A DNA stretch of 64,000 nucleotides from CBDCUW01 sp963734865 (GCA_963734865.1 CAVTIV010000014.1:186001-250000), one strand, 5' to 3'; shown: positions 53,853-63,561, counted from the stretch's first letter. Notes: generated by a model from the letters alone, not told the origin. Translations and numbers: made by a program.

Positions 53853-54898
53853 GCGCAGACTCTGCAGCACCGGAAGATAATGGTGCCACGAAACGGATCA
53901 AGCTGCCCACTCCGATTTGGGCAGCCACCGTGATATCTGTTCTGCTATTGGCTTCCATCTTTCGGCCAACACGGACTTTGGAATTCGGGTGGATTCTGTT
54001 TTTGATGCGAGTTGTTCCGAAAGTGCAAGTCAATTGGATGCTGGTCGGCATCGGCATTGGATCATTTACGGGAATCGTATTGATCATTCATCATCTTGGT
54101 CGTTGGTTTACCAATTCGAATGTGAGCGACAACGGCAACGGATCTGGATGGCAATTTCGATCCAGCGTTTGCGTTGGACTATTGATCGTGACAATGTTTT
54201 GTGCGGGGTTGGCTGCTGTCGGCGTGACACACCAGGCCGTTTGGCTGATCCGATCGCCAAATGACTGGATGGTCCAAAAGATCGGCGGGCGAGTGTATCA
54301 ATCTGAGGACTACGCGGTCGAGTATAAACTCAAATCCTTGGATCTTGGTTTGAACCTCTACGGAGACCAAAACAAGCGTTTACCGTTTTCGCCGGATGAC
54401 GATGATGGCGTTCGGCTAAGTTGGCCCAGCCGCATCATCGGGTACATGTACTCCCTGCAGAAAGCGCCCCGACGCACGAACGTGTCTTGGGATGATGAGC
54501 AGAATCGCGAATACTACAGCCGCATCTTTCCAGATCTGTTGAGTCCGGCACTCGAAAACGCGCCACAACATAATGAGGACGGCTACGGCGTCAGTCATTT
54601 CGAGGCGAATGAGAATATCCAAGGCTACAGCTACGATGATTTTCGATCGGGAGCATCGCAAACGATCATGATTGGCGAAGTGAACATGAGTTTTGAGCCT
54701 TGGGGGAAACCGGATACGTTTAGAAATCTCGACTTGGGGCTGAATCGGCACCCCGACGGATTCGGTGGTCCTCTGTCGCGAGACAGTGTGATGTTTTTGA
54801 TGTTGGATGGGTCCGTGCGTCAAATAAACGACACTGTTGATCCCAAGGTCCTGCGGTCAATGAGCGGCAATACGGCGGATGTCGATTCGCCGCGTTGA
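53849..54898 (+). CDS. membrane protein with DUF1559-like C-terminal domain
   Basis: A 349-residue protein with three membrane helices in the first 140 residues (T-V-I-S-V-L-L-L-A-S-I-F, L-V-G-I-G-I-G-S-F-T-G-I-V-L-I-I, V-G-L-L-I-V-T-M-F-C-A-G-L-A-A-V). The exported C-terminal half carries the DUF1559 end pattern: T-I-M-I-G-E-V, N-R-H-P-D-G-F-G-G-P and F-L-M-L-D-G-S-V-R-Q-I-N-D, i.e. a histidine some way before D-G-S-V-R. The prepilin-like N-terminus of classical DUF1559 proteins is absent, so this is a divergent relative. Overlaps the upstream gene by ATGA. Confidence 0.72.
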   Translation: MSADSAAPEDNGATKRIKLPTPIWAATVISVLLLASIFRPTRTLEFGWILFLMRVVPKVQVNWMLVGIGIGSFTGIVLIIHHLGRWFTNSNVSDNGNGSGWQFRSSVCVGLLIVTMFCAGLAAVGVTHQAVWLIRSPNDWMVQKIGGRVYQSEDYAVEYKLKSLDLGLNLYGDQNKRLPFSPDDDDGVRLSWPSRIIGYMYSLQKAPRRTNVSWDDEQNREYYSRIFPDLLSPALENAPQHNEDGYGVSHFEANENIQGYSYDDFRSGASQTIMIGEVNMSFEPWGKPDTFRNLDLGLNRHPDGFGGPLSRDSVMFLMLDGSVRQINDTVDPKVLRSMSGNTADVDSPR

Positions 54899-54904
54899 TG
54901 GTGG

Positions 54905-55138
54905 CCGAACGGATTTCGGGATGCCGTGAAGCGGTCTGGCGTGAGACGCCGGATCACGCCGCACGACATACGGCGAGCGGCGGCAACGCACCTGCACTTG
55001 GCGGGAATGCCGCGAAAACGCCTGCAGGACATTCTCGGACACAATTCGCTGGAGGTGACTCGGTTGTATAGATTGGAGGACGAAACTGAAATGAACGGTT
55101 CCCACAGCCCATTCGACCTGCTCGGTCCACTAGACTGA
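54905..55138 (+). pseudogene. tyrosine recombinase/integrase, C-terminal fragment
   Basis: The frame contains I-T-P-H-D-I-R-R-A-A-A-T-H-L-H, the conserved H-x-x-R of the catalytic core, and L-G-H-N-S-L-E-V-T-R-L-Y-R with the second histidine and a candidate nucleophilic tyrosine. The N-terminal core-binding domain and the first catalytic arginine are absent. It starts directly after the preceding gene. The 275 bases that follow show no gene. Confidence 0.7.
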
Positions 55139-55414
55139 ATCTCCGGCGCCCGCGCCGCATAATTACTAGTTCCCCGACTAACTCACGCAAAGCCAAACGC
55201 CGATGCGATACCTCGTGATGCTCGAAGACGATCTTGTCCGCATACGGCGATTCAATGCGATAGTCGCGACTCACCATGCAAACGCTCGACTCGACGTCTA
55301 CCGAACTGCTCCCGCTTTCATCGCTGCATACTCGGTACTTGCTTCAACACCGTGCTTGAGCATAGCCAAGCCGTGATACTTTCAATTCCAAACGACTGGT
55401 AGAAGGACGACAAA

Positions 55415-56008
55415 ATGATGCGGCAATGGACGATGGTGGCGGTGACGATCGGCTCGGCACTGCTGAACTCGTCGCTGAAGAGCTCGGCTCAGGGACCAAA
55501 GCAAGATGCAGCTGCGAGCCCAATGGTTCGGCTGGACCTGAGCGACTTGGTTTCGGTCGAACCGGCCAAAACGGATTCACCAGCGATGGTTCTGGATGTT
55601 CGGGTCCCAACGACGCGAACTCGGACGGTCAACGTGACGAAAACACGTACCGAAAAACGCACTCGATCGGTCCAGGTTGACGGCAAACAGGTCGAACAGA
55701 ATTATGTGGTGCAGGTGCCCTACATAGAGAATGTTGAGCAAACCTTCACGGTGATGCAGGTTAGAAAACAATCGGTGCCGACCGATCAAATTCAGGGCTG
55801 GGACTTGGCAGGCAATCTGTTGGAGGAGCAGGAACTGATCGATCGACTCTCCAGTCGCCCTGTCGTCTTCATACGGGGAGAACCGTGGCCGACCAATGGC
55901 GAACTCGATCCGAAGCAGCGAGCAGTGTTAAGGGGCGACGTGCTGGTGATCTACGTGAAGTCACCTGCGGGGCATCAAGAGCCGCGACTACGCACCGTTG
56001 CCGAGTAG
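55415..56008 (+). CDS. exported hypothetical protein
   Basis: A 197-residue protein with a probable signal peptide (T-M-V-A-V-T-I-G-S-A-L-L-N-S-S then S-A-Q-G). It has a striking T/R/V-rich segment (T-R-T-R-T-V-N-V-T-K-T-R-T-E-K-R-T-R-S-V-Q-V) and V-V-Q-V-P-Y-I-E-N-V-E-Q-T-F-T-V, like the repetitive beta-strand proteins seen in planctomycete envelopes. The end reads R-G-D-V-L-V-I-Y-V-K. AAGGA precedes the ATG at a normal distance. Family not recognised; probably envelope or surface. Confidence 0.65.
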   Translation: MMRQWTMVAVTIGSALLNSSLKSSAQGPKQDAAASPMVRLDLSDLVSVEPAKTDSPAMVLDVRVPTTRTRTVNVTKTRTEKRTRSVQVDGKQVEQNYVVQVPYIENVEQTFTVMQVRKQSVPTDQIQGWDLAGNLLEEQELIDRLSSRPVVFIRGEPWPTNGELDPKQRAVLRGDVLVIYVKSPAGHQEPRLRTVAE

Positions 56009-56290
56009 TGTCCAGCCAATCCTGGGGCGAGACTGGCGAAGCGACAGGGTCCCGGTACGGCCATCACCGACCGGCTCGATGTCGACGACAAAGGTCTTTG
56101 CCCAAGCTTCCGATGGAACCTGATCGTACAGCCCAGCAGCTGATCGGCCAGCTTCGCCAAGTAGGCCGGCGCGTGCTGCCCAAGGCAGCGAATGCTACCC
56201 GGCTATGTCCCCGCACGGCGACATGCTGGTAGAATCGTACTGAGTGTTTCAACTCATCGGTCGCTTGCCACCCACAGCAAGCGACAAAGT
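56000..56290 (-). mobile_element. possible IS91-type transposase fragment (degenerate)
   Basis: Read leftwards in changing frames the sequence gives Y-L-A-K-L-A-D-Q-L-L-G, D-Q-V-P-S-E-A-W and F-V-V-D-I-E-P-V-G-D-G-R-T-G. The last resembles the W-V-V-x-x-x-P-V-G-x-G segment of IS91-like Y2 transposases. Too short and shifted to be sure; no ends are visible. Confidence 0.3.
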
Positions 56291-56373
56291 TCAACGCACG
56301 ATCTATGCCGGCACGCGACGTGCCCCCATCGATCGCATTTCGTTTTCGTTTTGCCCAGAAAAAAGGTACCGCC

Positions 56374-56955
56374 ATGTTCAGGATGTTCGTTTGTTTTTGC
56401 CTTGCACTTGGTGCCATTGAATCCACTTTTGCACAGGAATCAACGAACTCGGCCAATGTGTCGGAGATTCCCGCGTCGTACATTGTGCAGTTGACGGAAT
56501 ACCGGCTGAATCAACCGATTAATCCCTCTCAATCAGCTGCGAAAATCTTAGAAATGGTGTCTGCAAACGATGGCGATCTGAAAGGGGAAATTGTCGAGAC
56601 GATTCGGCTTTCAGCATTGAGTGATACGGAAAGCATGGTCCAGTTCGGACGGCGCGTAAACGTGACCGTTGGCAAGGCTACAACTAACCGGGGAGAAACC
56701 GTACGAAACATGTAGGCGATCGACGTCGGAACCATTGTCAAAGTAACAGTTGTTCCGCGACACGACAAAGTTGCCATGATGCTTACCTTTGAATCGTCCA
56801 GGATTGGGGAAGACGCCGGTGAAGATTCGCCTCCGACTGTCAACAAAACTCAGGTCAATGCGACTCAGCTTCTGGAGTTGGGAAAACCGGATTTGGTCGG
56901 CAGTTCCACGACGTCATCCAGTTCGATCATTGTCGTTACGGTAACCCATAACTGA
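56374..56955 (+). pseudogene. exported hypothetical protein interrupted by an in-frame TAG
   Basis: A signal peptide (F-V-C-F-C-L-A-L-G-A-I-E-S-T-F-A-Q) and Y-I-V-Q-L-T-E-Y-R-L open a protein whose codon 114 is TAG (56713-56715). The same frame continues without another stop for 79 codons, with sensible beta-strand sequence (V-K-V-T-V-V-P-R-H-D-K-V-A-M-M-L-T-F and a T/S-rich end V-T-V-T-H-N) to TGA at 56953. Unlike other broken genes here there is no frame change. It is either a nonsense mutation or a single-base error; the shorter 113-residue product may still be made. Function unknown. Confidence 0.6.
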
Positions 56956-57120
56956 ATTGCGTCGCGACGAGGACAGAACAAAGCGTTGGACGCGGAACCG
57001 CCGATCGCGCCGTTTTTCAAGTCAAGTTTGGTTGGCGGCGGCCCGGTCAACGCAATCGTTATCCGACTGAGATGCTTTCGACTCAATTCGCCCTCAACTG
57101 ATACGCGAACAAGGTTTACG

Positions 57121-57519
57121 ATGCTACGAACACCGATTTTGGGGCTTCTCCTTCTCACGTCTGCAGCTTCGCTCTCCTTTGCGGATCAAGAGAAAAGTGA
57201 GACGACAAGGGTCTGCAACGCTAACCGCACAACGCTGCAACTCTATTTCCCGCCAGCAATTACAAATGCTCAACGCGGAACATCGGAATTCATCCCAGAG
57301 GTTGCACGCATCTACGTGGATGGTAACTACGTCGGCGACACTGTCGTTAACCTCCATGGCGTTGCACCAATGCTACGCTTTGCGAATGGCGAGCACGCGA
57401 TTCGCGTCGAGATGTCTGGCAACCGAAAGTTTGAATCCAAAATTGTGTTCCTCGGTCGAGGTTCGACGCAACTTCTCGTTGTTGACTTCAAAGGCGAATC
57501 CACGGTCGCCAATCGATGA
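57121..57519 (+). CDS. small exported PEGA-like protein
   Basis: A 132-residue protein with a signal peptide (L-G-L-L-L-L-T-S-A-A-S-L-S-F-A). The mature domain has A-R-I-Y-V-D-G-N-Y-V-G-D-T-V-V-N and G-E-H-A-I-R-V-E-M-S-G-N-R, the pattern of a PEGA beta-sandwich (Y-V-D-G-x-x-x-G then G-x-H-x-I-x-V). Such domains occur on bacterial surface proteins. The ATG at 57121 is the start that yields the signal peptide. The 380 bases that follow, to 57901, contain no gene I can support. Confidence 0.7.
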   Translation: MLRTPILGLLLLTSAASLSFADQEKSETTRVCNANRTTLQLYFPPAITNAQRGTSEFIPEVARIYVDGNYVGDTVVNLHGVAPMLRFANGEHAIRVEMSGNRKFESKIVFLGRGSTQLLVVDFKGESTVANR

Positions 57520-57901
57520 CGGCGGGCATCTGGAGTTGTCGGCCTCGTATGTGATTTCTGTTCGTCACCTGGCGGGTCTTGGCGAGAAGATGTCCAGCGA
57601 CGATTTTTTGCTGGCTTACCGATCATCTTCGCAGGCTTCCTCTCCACGGTCTGTCACCTCGCCGCAGTTGCCCTCGCCTCGTACTGTCTTTCTTCAGAGT
57701 TGCATTTGGTATACTGCCTCGTACTGAAAGAAACCGGAACTAAGTACAGGGGACTTTCACCCCACAAGATCACGCCCATCGTTGGGCGTACTGCACGCGG
57801 AGGCCCGTTGGTTCGGTTTTACGAATGGAATGTCAACTCACGGGCCCCGGTGACGCGGGCCGTTCTGTCACTCGAAAAGCACAGATGGAGACCGCTGACG
57901 C

Positions 57902-58788
57902 ATGCGGAAGATTCTCTGGGGCGTTCTTCTCGTTACCACTGCGTTGACAGTCGTTGTTGTCGCCAACATCGCAATTCGAGTGCGAGCGGCGAAAGAACAA
58001 GGGGCAAAGGTCTCACGCGTGCGTGCGCTCGGCGGCAAAGTTCGATACGACTTTGATTTCGCTCAGCCGCCACCTCCCAAGGGGATGCTTCATTCGGTGT
58101 TCGGCGACGACTTTGTTGGTCGCGTCATCGAAGTCGACTTCAGCAATCAGCCGATCGGTGACGCTGATCTTACGTTCCTGAACGAACTGGAGACGATGAC
58201 TCGTCTAGGTCTCTATGGCACGGACATTTCCGACGACGGACTTAAGACTATCGGGACCTTTCGCCAACTCGAATTCTTGTGGCTCGACGATACGTCAGTC
58301 ACCGACGAGGGGATCAAGCATCTCGCTCAACTGCAAAACCTTACGGAACTGCTCGTGCAATATACAGCGATAACCGATGCGGCGATGGCTCACATTTCGC
58401 GACTGGCAAACCTTCGGCATCTTTCCTTGGGTGAAACTGCAATTACCGACGATGGAGTAGCGAAACTACAGGGCATGGACCTCACTGACTTGAAACTCGA
58501 CGGTACGAAGGTTACTGACGAATGCGCCGAAACGCTCGACCAGTTTCGCAATCTCGAACACCTCGATCTGTTTTCTACGCGTGTTACCGACAAACTGTTG
58601 AACGACTCTTGTCATTGGCCTAAATTGTGGTTGCTCCGTATCGACGACACGGCGATTTCGGATGACTGCATCGGGCGCTGTCGCGGTTAACGTCGCTTCG
58701 GCATGTCGGATTAACTGGTACCATGATCTCGGGTTCGGGTATAAGAGAACTGCAAGGTGCTCTCCCCAACTGCGAAATCAATCGCTAA
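57902..58788 (+). pseudogene. leucine-rich-repeat protein with a frameshift near the C-terminus
   Basis: An N-terminal membrane anchor (I-L-W-G-V-L-L-V-T-T-A-L-T-V-V-V-V-A) is followed by seven or eight planctomycete-type LRR units of 23-24 residues, e.g. L-E-F-L-W-L-D-D-T-S-V-T-D-E-G and L-R-H-L-S-L-G-E-T-A-I-T-D-D-G. The first frame stops at 58690 after C-I-G-R-C-R-G. One base earlier or later the sequence continues with a last repeat (L-R-H-V-G-L-T-G-T-M-I-S-G-S-G) and the standard ending L-P-N-C-E-I-N-R to 58788. One G seems missing from a GGG run near 58671. About 295 residues if repaired. A binding protein facing outward; ligand unknown. Confidence 0.78.
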
Positions 58789-59234
58789 CGCAGAAATAGG
58801 GCAGAACAATGTGTGTACGTGCGGACTGGAAATGGTTTGAAGACAAGCGGGTGTGACTCCCGCCTGGGTAAGTGTTAGCCACACGCCCAGTATCGAGCTT
58901 TGCAGGCGACGTATAGGCACCATCAGCTGAAGTCGTCGCTTGAAGCGTAAGCAGAGAGGTAGTGAGGGTGAAAGGTATCGACTGGCTGTCGAACCCTGAA
59001 CGAGATTGAGCTCCGAAAACATTGTTTCCTGTTGGATCCTGCCCAAGGTGTGTGCACGCTGGAAGGCAACACTCGACGTCGCACTTTGGCGAGCGACGTA
59101 GAGAGTCCCGGAGTCGAAGATCCACTCGCGCTACACATCGTGTCTTCAAGGCAACCAGTGAGACCCAAAGAGTTCTTGTTCCGATCATGACTTCCAATCA
59201 CGACGAAACGAGTATGCCCGCGAAGCCGAACAAG

Positions 59235-59564
59235 CTAGACTTCACCGGTGATAGTCGCGACATCAACGAACGGGTATGGGCGACGTGCCACTGGGGGGCT
59301 CCAGGCGATATGTCTTTTGCGATCGACGCCGCATCCGAGTTCGACGTTGTATAAACATCTTTTGTCGCTGATGACGTGATTCGCCTCGTAATCGTGCCCC
59401 ACACAACTGGGATCGTAGATCCGCTTCAGGTAATTAGTGACCTGCTCAGGATAGGCATCAAAGTCCTTCTCTTGACTCAATGCCGTGCTGGAGGCAACTG
59501 CAATTGCCAGGCAGGTGAGCAAACCTGTCTTGCGCAAGCGGTTGATGTGACGAGATTCGGTCAT
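59235..59564 (-). CDS. exported hypothetical protein, probably truncated
   Basis: A 109-residue frame with a clear signal peptide (T-G-L-L-T-C-L-A-I-A-V-A-S-S-T-A-L-S) and then D-A-Y-P-E-Q-V-T-N-Y-L-K-R-I-Y-D-P. The last 40 residues (R-K-R-H-I-A-W-S-P-P-V-A) are of a different character, so the natural reading may be lost after about residue 70. It starts 31 bases after the GDPD stop on the same strand. Family not recognised. No gene is seen between 58789 and 59234. Confidence 0.45.
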   Translation of the reverse strand: MTESRHINRLRKTGLLTCLAIAVASSTALSQEKDFDAYPEQVTNYLKRIYDPSCVGHDYEANHVISDKRCLYNVELGCGVDRKRHIAWSPPVARRPYPFVDVATITGEV

Positions 59565-59595
59565 TGGTATTTCTCAACTCGTGGCCGCTTGCTGT

Positions 59596-61060
59596 TCATT
59601 TCGACATCAACTGAAGCAGCAGTCGTGGATGATCCGTATAGATTCGCTCGACCCCAATGTCCAGCAGCCGCCTCATGTTGGTCCGGTCATTCACAGTCCA
59701 GGTTCCGACCTCGATCCCAGCGGCCTTGATCTTCCGCACCTTCTCCGGTGTGACGCCTTCATGATAAACAACCAGAGCCTCAAAGCCATGCTTGTTGGCG
59801 ACAGCAATGTCTTCGTCGATATTCGTGTCTTTGCCTCTATCCCAGAACACGGGAACCGAGGGAGCGAGCCGTTTAACGTCGGCCATGTACTCAAGATTCC
59901 CGTCATTGAATCCGACCCATCGCTCCGCATTCATCTCTTTGATCAGGGCCACAGCATCAGCCACGCAATCCATCTTGGGTTGAATCGAGACGCGGGTACG
60001 GTTTTGCTTCAAGACCAACCGCAAAACGTCCTCCAACAACGGAATTCGTTGCGGCGGGCATTCTTCCACGGTCTTGCCCTTCGTCGTCGAAAGTCGGCGG
60101 CGACATCGACCTTCGCAAGCTCTTCGTAGGTGGAGTCAGCCACGACACGATCCTGATCGCCGACACGATTCGTTGTCTGATCATGAATGACAACGAGTTG
60201 TCCGTCCTTGGTGCGGAGAATGTCAAGTTCGATCCAGTCGGAACCAACATCGATTCCACTTTGGAATGCTTGGATTGTATTCTCAGGGAAGTCGTCTGAA
60301 TTACCTCGGTGAGCGGTGACGCCGTTCTTGAGAAATGAGTCACCGCGTCCAGCAATCTGATTGCCTTTCTTCTGAAACAACTCCAGCCAACTCAATGTGA
60401 GAGCCTCGGAAATCGTCTTTGCCGGGCGAATTTCGTCCGGTGTCTCTCCCCAGTAAAAACCGATCCAACCGGTGGCGTGCTGCCGTGATTGGTCGATGAA
60501 CTGTTCAAGCTCATCCACACCGCACTTCAGAGTGAAGGTCTCTTCGATGACAACTGGTTTGCCGGCCGCCGCAAAACCTTTGACAGTCTCGATGGCGTCA
60601 GCCACTTTGCCCACCTCTGGGTACATGTGCATGGCAATGAAGTCGAGATCGTCGGCGATCATCTCGGGGACGAATCCGGAAGTCAGGCCGGGCCGGTCGA
60701 GACTCCACGGCACTAGGCCGACTGTGATCAGATGTCGCCTGTCATGCTTATGGATTGCCGTTACGAGCGTGCGAATCCATTGGCGAGCAACGATCGTCCG
60801 GTTTCTGTTTTGCCGATCCAATGCGATGAACTGTACAAAGTGCTTGTCACCGAATCCCGGCCCCAGCCAATCGTCACGCTTCTTGTCTCCGCCGGGAACG
60901 ACCGGTTCGTTCATCAGGTCATAGCAGAAGATCGATGGGCTTTTGCAACACGTCTTGGCGACGGCTTCCCAGAAGAAGGCTTGCGCCGACCAGCGGTCTT
61001 CTTCGCTGAGTTTGTCATACCAAGCAGGCACGTCCTGCTTGTGGTAACAGCCAAGAACCG
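59596..61060 (-). pseudogene. GH5-like glycoside hydrolase fused to glycerophosphodiester phosphodiesterase, 5'-truncated and frameshifted
   Basis: Read leftwards, the first part is a TIM-barrel hydrolase: S-I-F-C-Y-D-L-M-N-E-P-V-V-P-G-G with the N-E-P acid/base, I-A-M-H-M-Y-P-E and P-V-V-I-E-E-T-F-T-L with a nucleophile glutamate. In the same frame a GDPD domain begins (T-A-H-R-G-N-S-D-D-F-P-E-N-T, W-I-E-L-D-I-L-R-T-K-D-G, V-I-H-D). Near 60080 the sense moves through one or two frame changes to R-I-P-L-L-E-D-V-L-R-L-V and V-G-T-W-T-V-N-D, the GDPD C-terminus. The 5' end is cut at about 61060, where a plus-strand esterase fragment starts. Hydrolase and GDPD in one chain is unusual. Confidence 0.65.
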
Positions 61061-61459
61061 ATTGAACTCGTTGCGCTGCTGGATGATCTCGGTAGCAAGT
61101 ACAAGATCGATGACGACCGGATTTATGCGACCGGCCTGAGCATGGGTGGTTTCGGCACGTGGCAGTTGGCATCCTTCGCTCCGAATCGGTTGGCGGCCAT
61201 CGCACCGATCTGTGGCGGCGGCGAAAAGTACTGGGCAAAGCAAATCGCCCCTTTGCCGGTGTGGGCATTTCATGGAGCGGAGGATACCAGCGTGCCTTTG
61301 GAACGGTCGCAGGAGATGGTCGCTGAACTCAAGAAGGTCGGTGGCAATCCAAAGCTGACGATCTATCCGGAGGCCGGTCACGACTCGTGGACCGAGACGT
61401 ACGACAACCCCGAGTTGTACACATGGTTGCTGGAGCAGCGACATGGCAAGAAGGATTAG
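61061..61459 (+). pseudogene. alpha/beta-hydrolase (carboxylesterase/phospholipase type) C-terminal fragment
   Basis: The frame reads D-D-R-I-Y-A-T-G-L-S-M-G-G-F-G-T-W with the nucleophile serine in G-L-S-M-G, then P-V-W-A-F-H-G-A-E-D-T-S-V-P with the catalytic aspartate, and Y-P-E-A-G-H-D-S-W with the histidine. The catalytic triad half is therefore intact, but the N-terminal half is missing. It abuts the truncated GH5-like gene head to head, so both ends were lost at one breakpoint. Any translation from the internal ATG at 61142 would lack the serine. Confidence 0.7.
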
Positions 61460-61545
61460 GCGGTTGGCTCAGCAAGCGTCACGTCAACGCTGAACTCTTC
61501 GAAGCCAATTACGCCTCGATTGCATTCGATTAGAGTTCTGGACAT
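61456..61545 (-). other. 29-codon frame behind a conserved leader, doubtful gene
   Basis: Starts M-S-R-T-L-I-E-C-N-R-G and stops over the end of the esterase fragment. The 30-odd bases before and including its ATG closely match the leader of the gene at 53162 (both contain TTGGAAG and GCAATGTCC). It may be a gene whose body was deleted. The rest of 61.55-61.69 kb shows nothing. Confidence 0.25.
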
Positions 61546-61706
61546 TGCGGTTTGCTTCCAATCGCCAATCCAATCACGGACTGCAACCTCATTGCGCTCC
61601 GAGGTTGATTGGGACGATGCTGCTAACTGCACCTTGTCAGGTATAACCGGTGGCCGTCACGGGAGCAGTTTACCGACGTGTCCAAATGCCTACCGGTGTC
61701 GGCCAC

Positions 61707-63561
61707 GAATGGCACTAACTTAAGCGATCTTCGATCGGTCTCATCACCAGCTACTGAGCGCCGATGGTGCCTGCACTCTATCTCATGGTGGTTCCGTTTG
61801 TGCGCCGCGACTTAGCGTCTTTGGCTTCGAATGCAGATCCGAGAGAGGATCATGAGGTTGGACATGGCAACGCTGCCCACTTTGTAGAAACAAAGAGTGT
61901 CGCCGATTGGGCTGATGGTTCTTTGATATAGGCCCTAAAACCACTTCGACCGGTTGTGCGGCTGCTTGGTCGTGTTTCGGGGTTGCGTTAGCCGTGCGCC
62001 TCGCTTTCGTCGTCGTTTCCGCGCCCGCGGTTCCCAGCGTCCAGGGCGGTCGCCTACGCGGTGGTAGGCGACCGTCGTAAGCATCGCATCAATCAACTGC
62101 GCACGATCCTCTGGCCGGGCGGCTTCAATCTTTGGAGCGAAGGCAGTCAATGTCTGTTTGGCCCCTTTGAAACTCACCTTGCGAGGGTCGATGTCATTCT
62201 CGTTGGCAGCGACGGCCATGACGGTGCGGAGCAAGTTGTAAGCCAACAGGTGAGTCCAAATTTCTTTATGAACCATCTCTGGCGTCTTGCAACGGAGGAT
62301 GTCCATTTGCATGGTCGATTTGATCGAACGTATGTCGACTTCTCCGCTCCACCGCCGCTCATACAAATCGCCGATCTGCTTCCCATCGATCGAGACATCG
62401 AGAATCGTAGTAACGACTTTAAACTGCTTAACGCGGTTGTTCTTGTCGCGCGCGTCAACCGTCACCTGCCGCATTGACAACTCTTTTGGATATCTCCGAT
62501 ATCGCTCCCCCGTCATTCCGCGAGGCTTGTTGGGACGCTGCCAAACGATGATGTCACTATCGAGTCTGCTTTCTGCTACCCAACTGCCAGTGCGCTCGTG
62601 CTGAGCGTGAGCAACAAGGTCGATTGCTCGATCGCATAATTCGCAGGCGATGAAGTAGTCGTCGAATAGGGCGTCGGCCAGAACTACATCACCGGGTTTG
62701 AGAGTGTCGTACATTCGTCGGAAGAGATTCGCTTCACCGGTTCCCTTGCCGCTGTACGCCGCGATCGATAAATCGTGACACGCTCCGGTTGCCAGCGACA
62801 GCAACACCGCGATTCTGGCAAGTGGAAAGCCGATCCCTGGCTTCTGACTGGGCGGCTGTGGGTACACTGTTTGATTCTCGACCGTGTCCGGCATCGATAC
62901 CGTTGAGCCATCTAGAATGAATACCGAACGACCGTTCCATTTCCACTCGCCCGCGGCGACGCTCGCATGCAACTCCTCTGCAGTTCGTGTCGCCAAAGAA
63001 CGCAAAACATCTGTGGGTATACGACTTCGCGCCTTGCAGTAGCCGGCAGTATTTGGCGAGCAAACCTTTTCGCCATTTGCCGCACGATGTGCGATGATTC
63101 GAGATACGGTGTCGCGGCAACTGTGGTCTTCGCTAAGTACCTGACTGAGGAATCCCCAGATCGTTGTGATCGGGTTAAATACTCGGTCCCTAAACTGGAT
63201 GTCATGTTCGTTGAGAACGTCCAAGATGTTGGCTTCGGTAACTATGTCTGCAAATGGAAGCCCCTCATTTTGCGCAAAGCGAGCGCGCACGTCATCCAAG
63301 CTTGTCATCGAAATCGCCTTCAAATAGACAGCGATTCCAGCCGCCTGATTAGAATTCGATGCAGGCGGGTCCCATTCTTAGGCGGAAAAGCCTGGGTGTG
63401 ATTCCATGGCTCCTAGCTGTTGCTTCACGGAGAAATGCTCTGCCTATCACGGTGGCCAAACGAACGTTACTGCAATACTTGCGCGGACACTGACACGTAT
63501 GGTCACTCGCCTTCAAGAAATCGCGCGATTGCGAACACAATCGCTTAAGTTAGTGCCATTC
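61707..63561. mobile_element. complete IS4-family insertion sequence (1,855 bp) with 22-bp inverted repeats
   Basis: Terminal inverted repeats GAATGGCACTAACTTAAGCG plus AT lie at 61707-61728 and, reversed, at 63540-63561, with no mismatch. The 11 bases GTGTCGGCCAC occur directly outside on both sides (61696-61706 and 63562-63572) and are the target duplication; 10-12 bp is usual for this family. One transposase gene fills most of it on the minus strand. Intact ends and gene suggest a recent, possibly active copy. Confidence 0.9.
61935..63323 (-). CDS. IS4-family DDE transposase
   Basis: A 462-residue transposase, uninterrupted. The catalytic residues are visible: F-I-L-D-G-S-T-V-S-M-P-D near 130 (first D), D-V-V-L-A-D-A-L-F-D-D-Y near 210 (second D) and Y-E-R-R-W-S-G-E-V-D-I-R-S-I-K near 325. 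The last matches the IS4 Y-x2-R-x3-E-x6-K signature exactly and provides the E. The C-terminus is highly basic (R-K-R-R-R-K-R-G-A-R). An N-terminal helical domain precedes the RNase-H fold. ATG 63308 (M-T-S-L-D-D) is an alternative start. Encoded within perfect inverted repeats. Confidence 0.93.
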   Translation of the reverse strand: MKAISMTSLDDVRARFAQNEGLPFADIVTEANILDVLNEHDIQFRDRVFNPITTIWGFLSQVLSEDHSCRDTVSRIIAHRAANGEKVCSPNTAGYCKARSRIPTDVLRSLATRTAEELHASVAAGEWKWNGRSVFILDGSTVSMPDTVENQTVYPQPPSQKPGIGFPLARIAVLLSLATGACHDLSIAAYSGKGTGEANLFRRMYDTLKPGDVVLADALFDDYFIACELCDRAIDLVAHAQHERTGSWVAESRLDSDIIVWQRPNKPRGMTGERYRRYPKELSMRQVTVDARDKNNRVKQFKVVTTILDVSIDGKQIGDLYERRWSGEVDIRSIKSTMQMDILRCKTPEMVHKEIWTHLLAYNLLRTVMAVAANENDIDPRKVSFKGAKQTLTAFAPKIEAARPEDRAQLIDAMLTTVAYHRVGDRPGRWEPRARKRRRKRGARLTQPRNTTKQPHNRSKWF

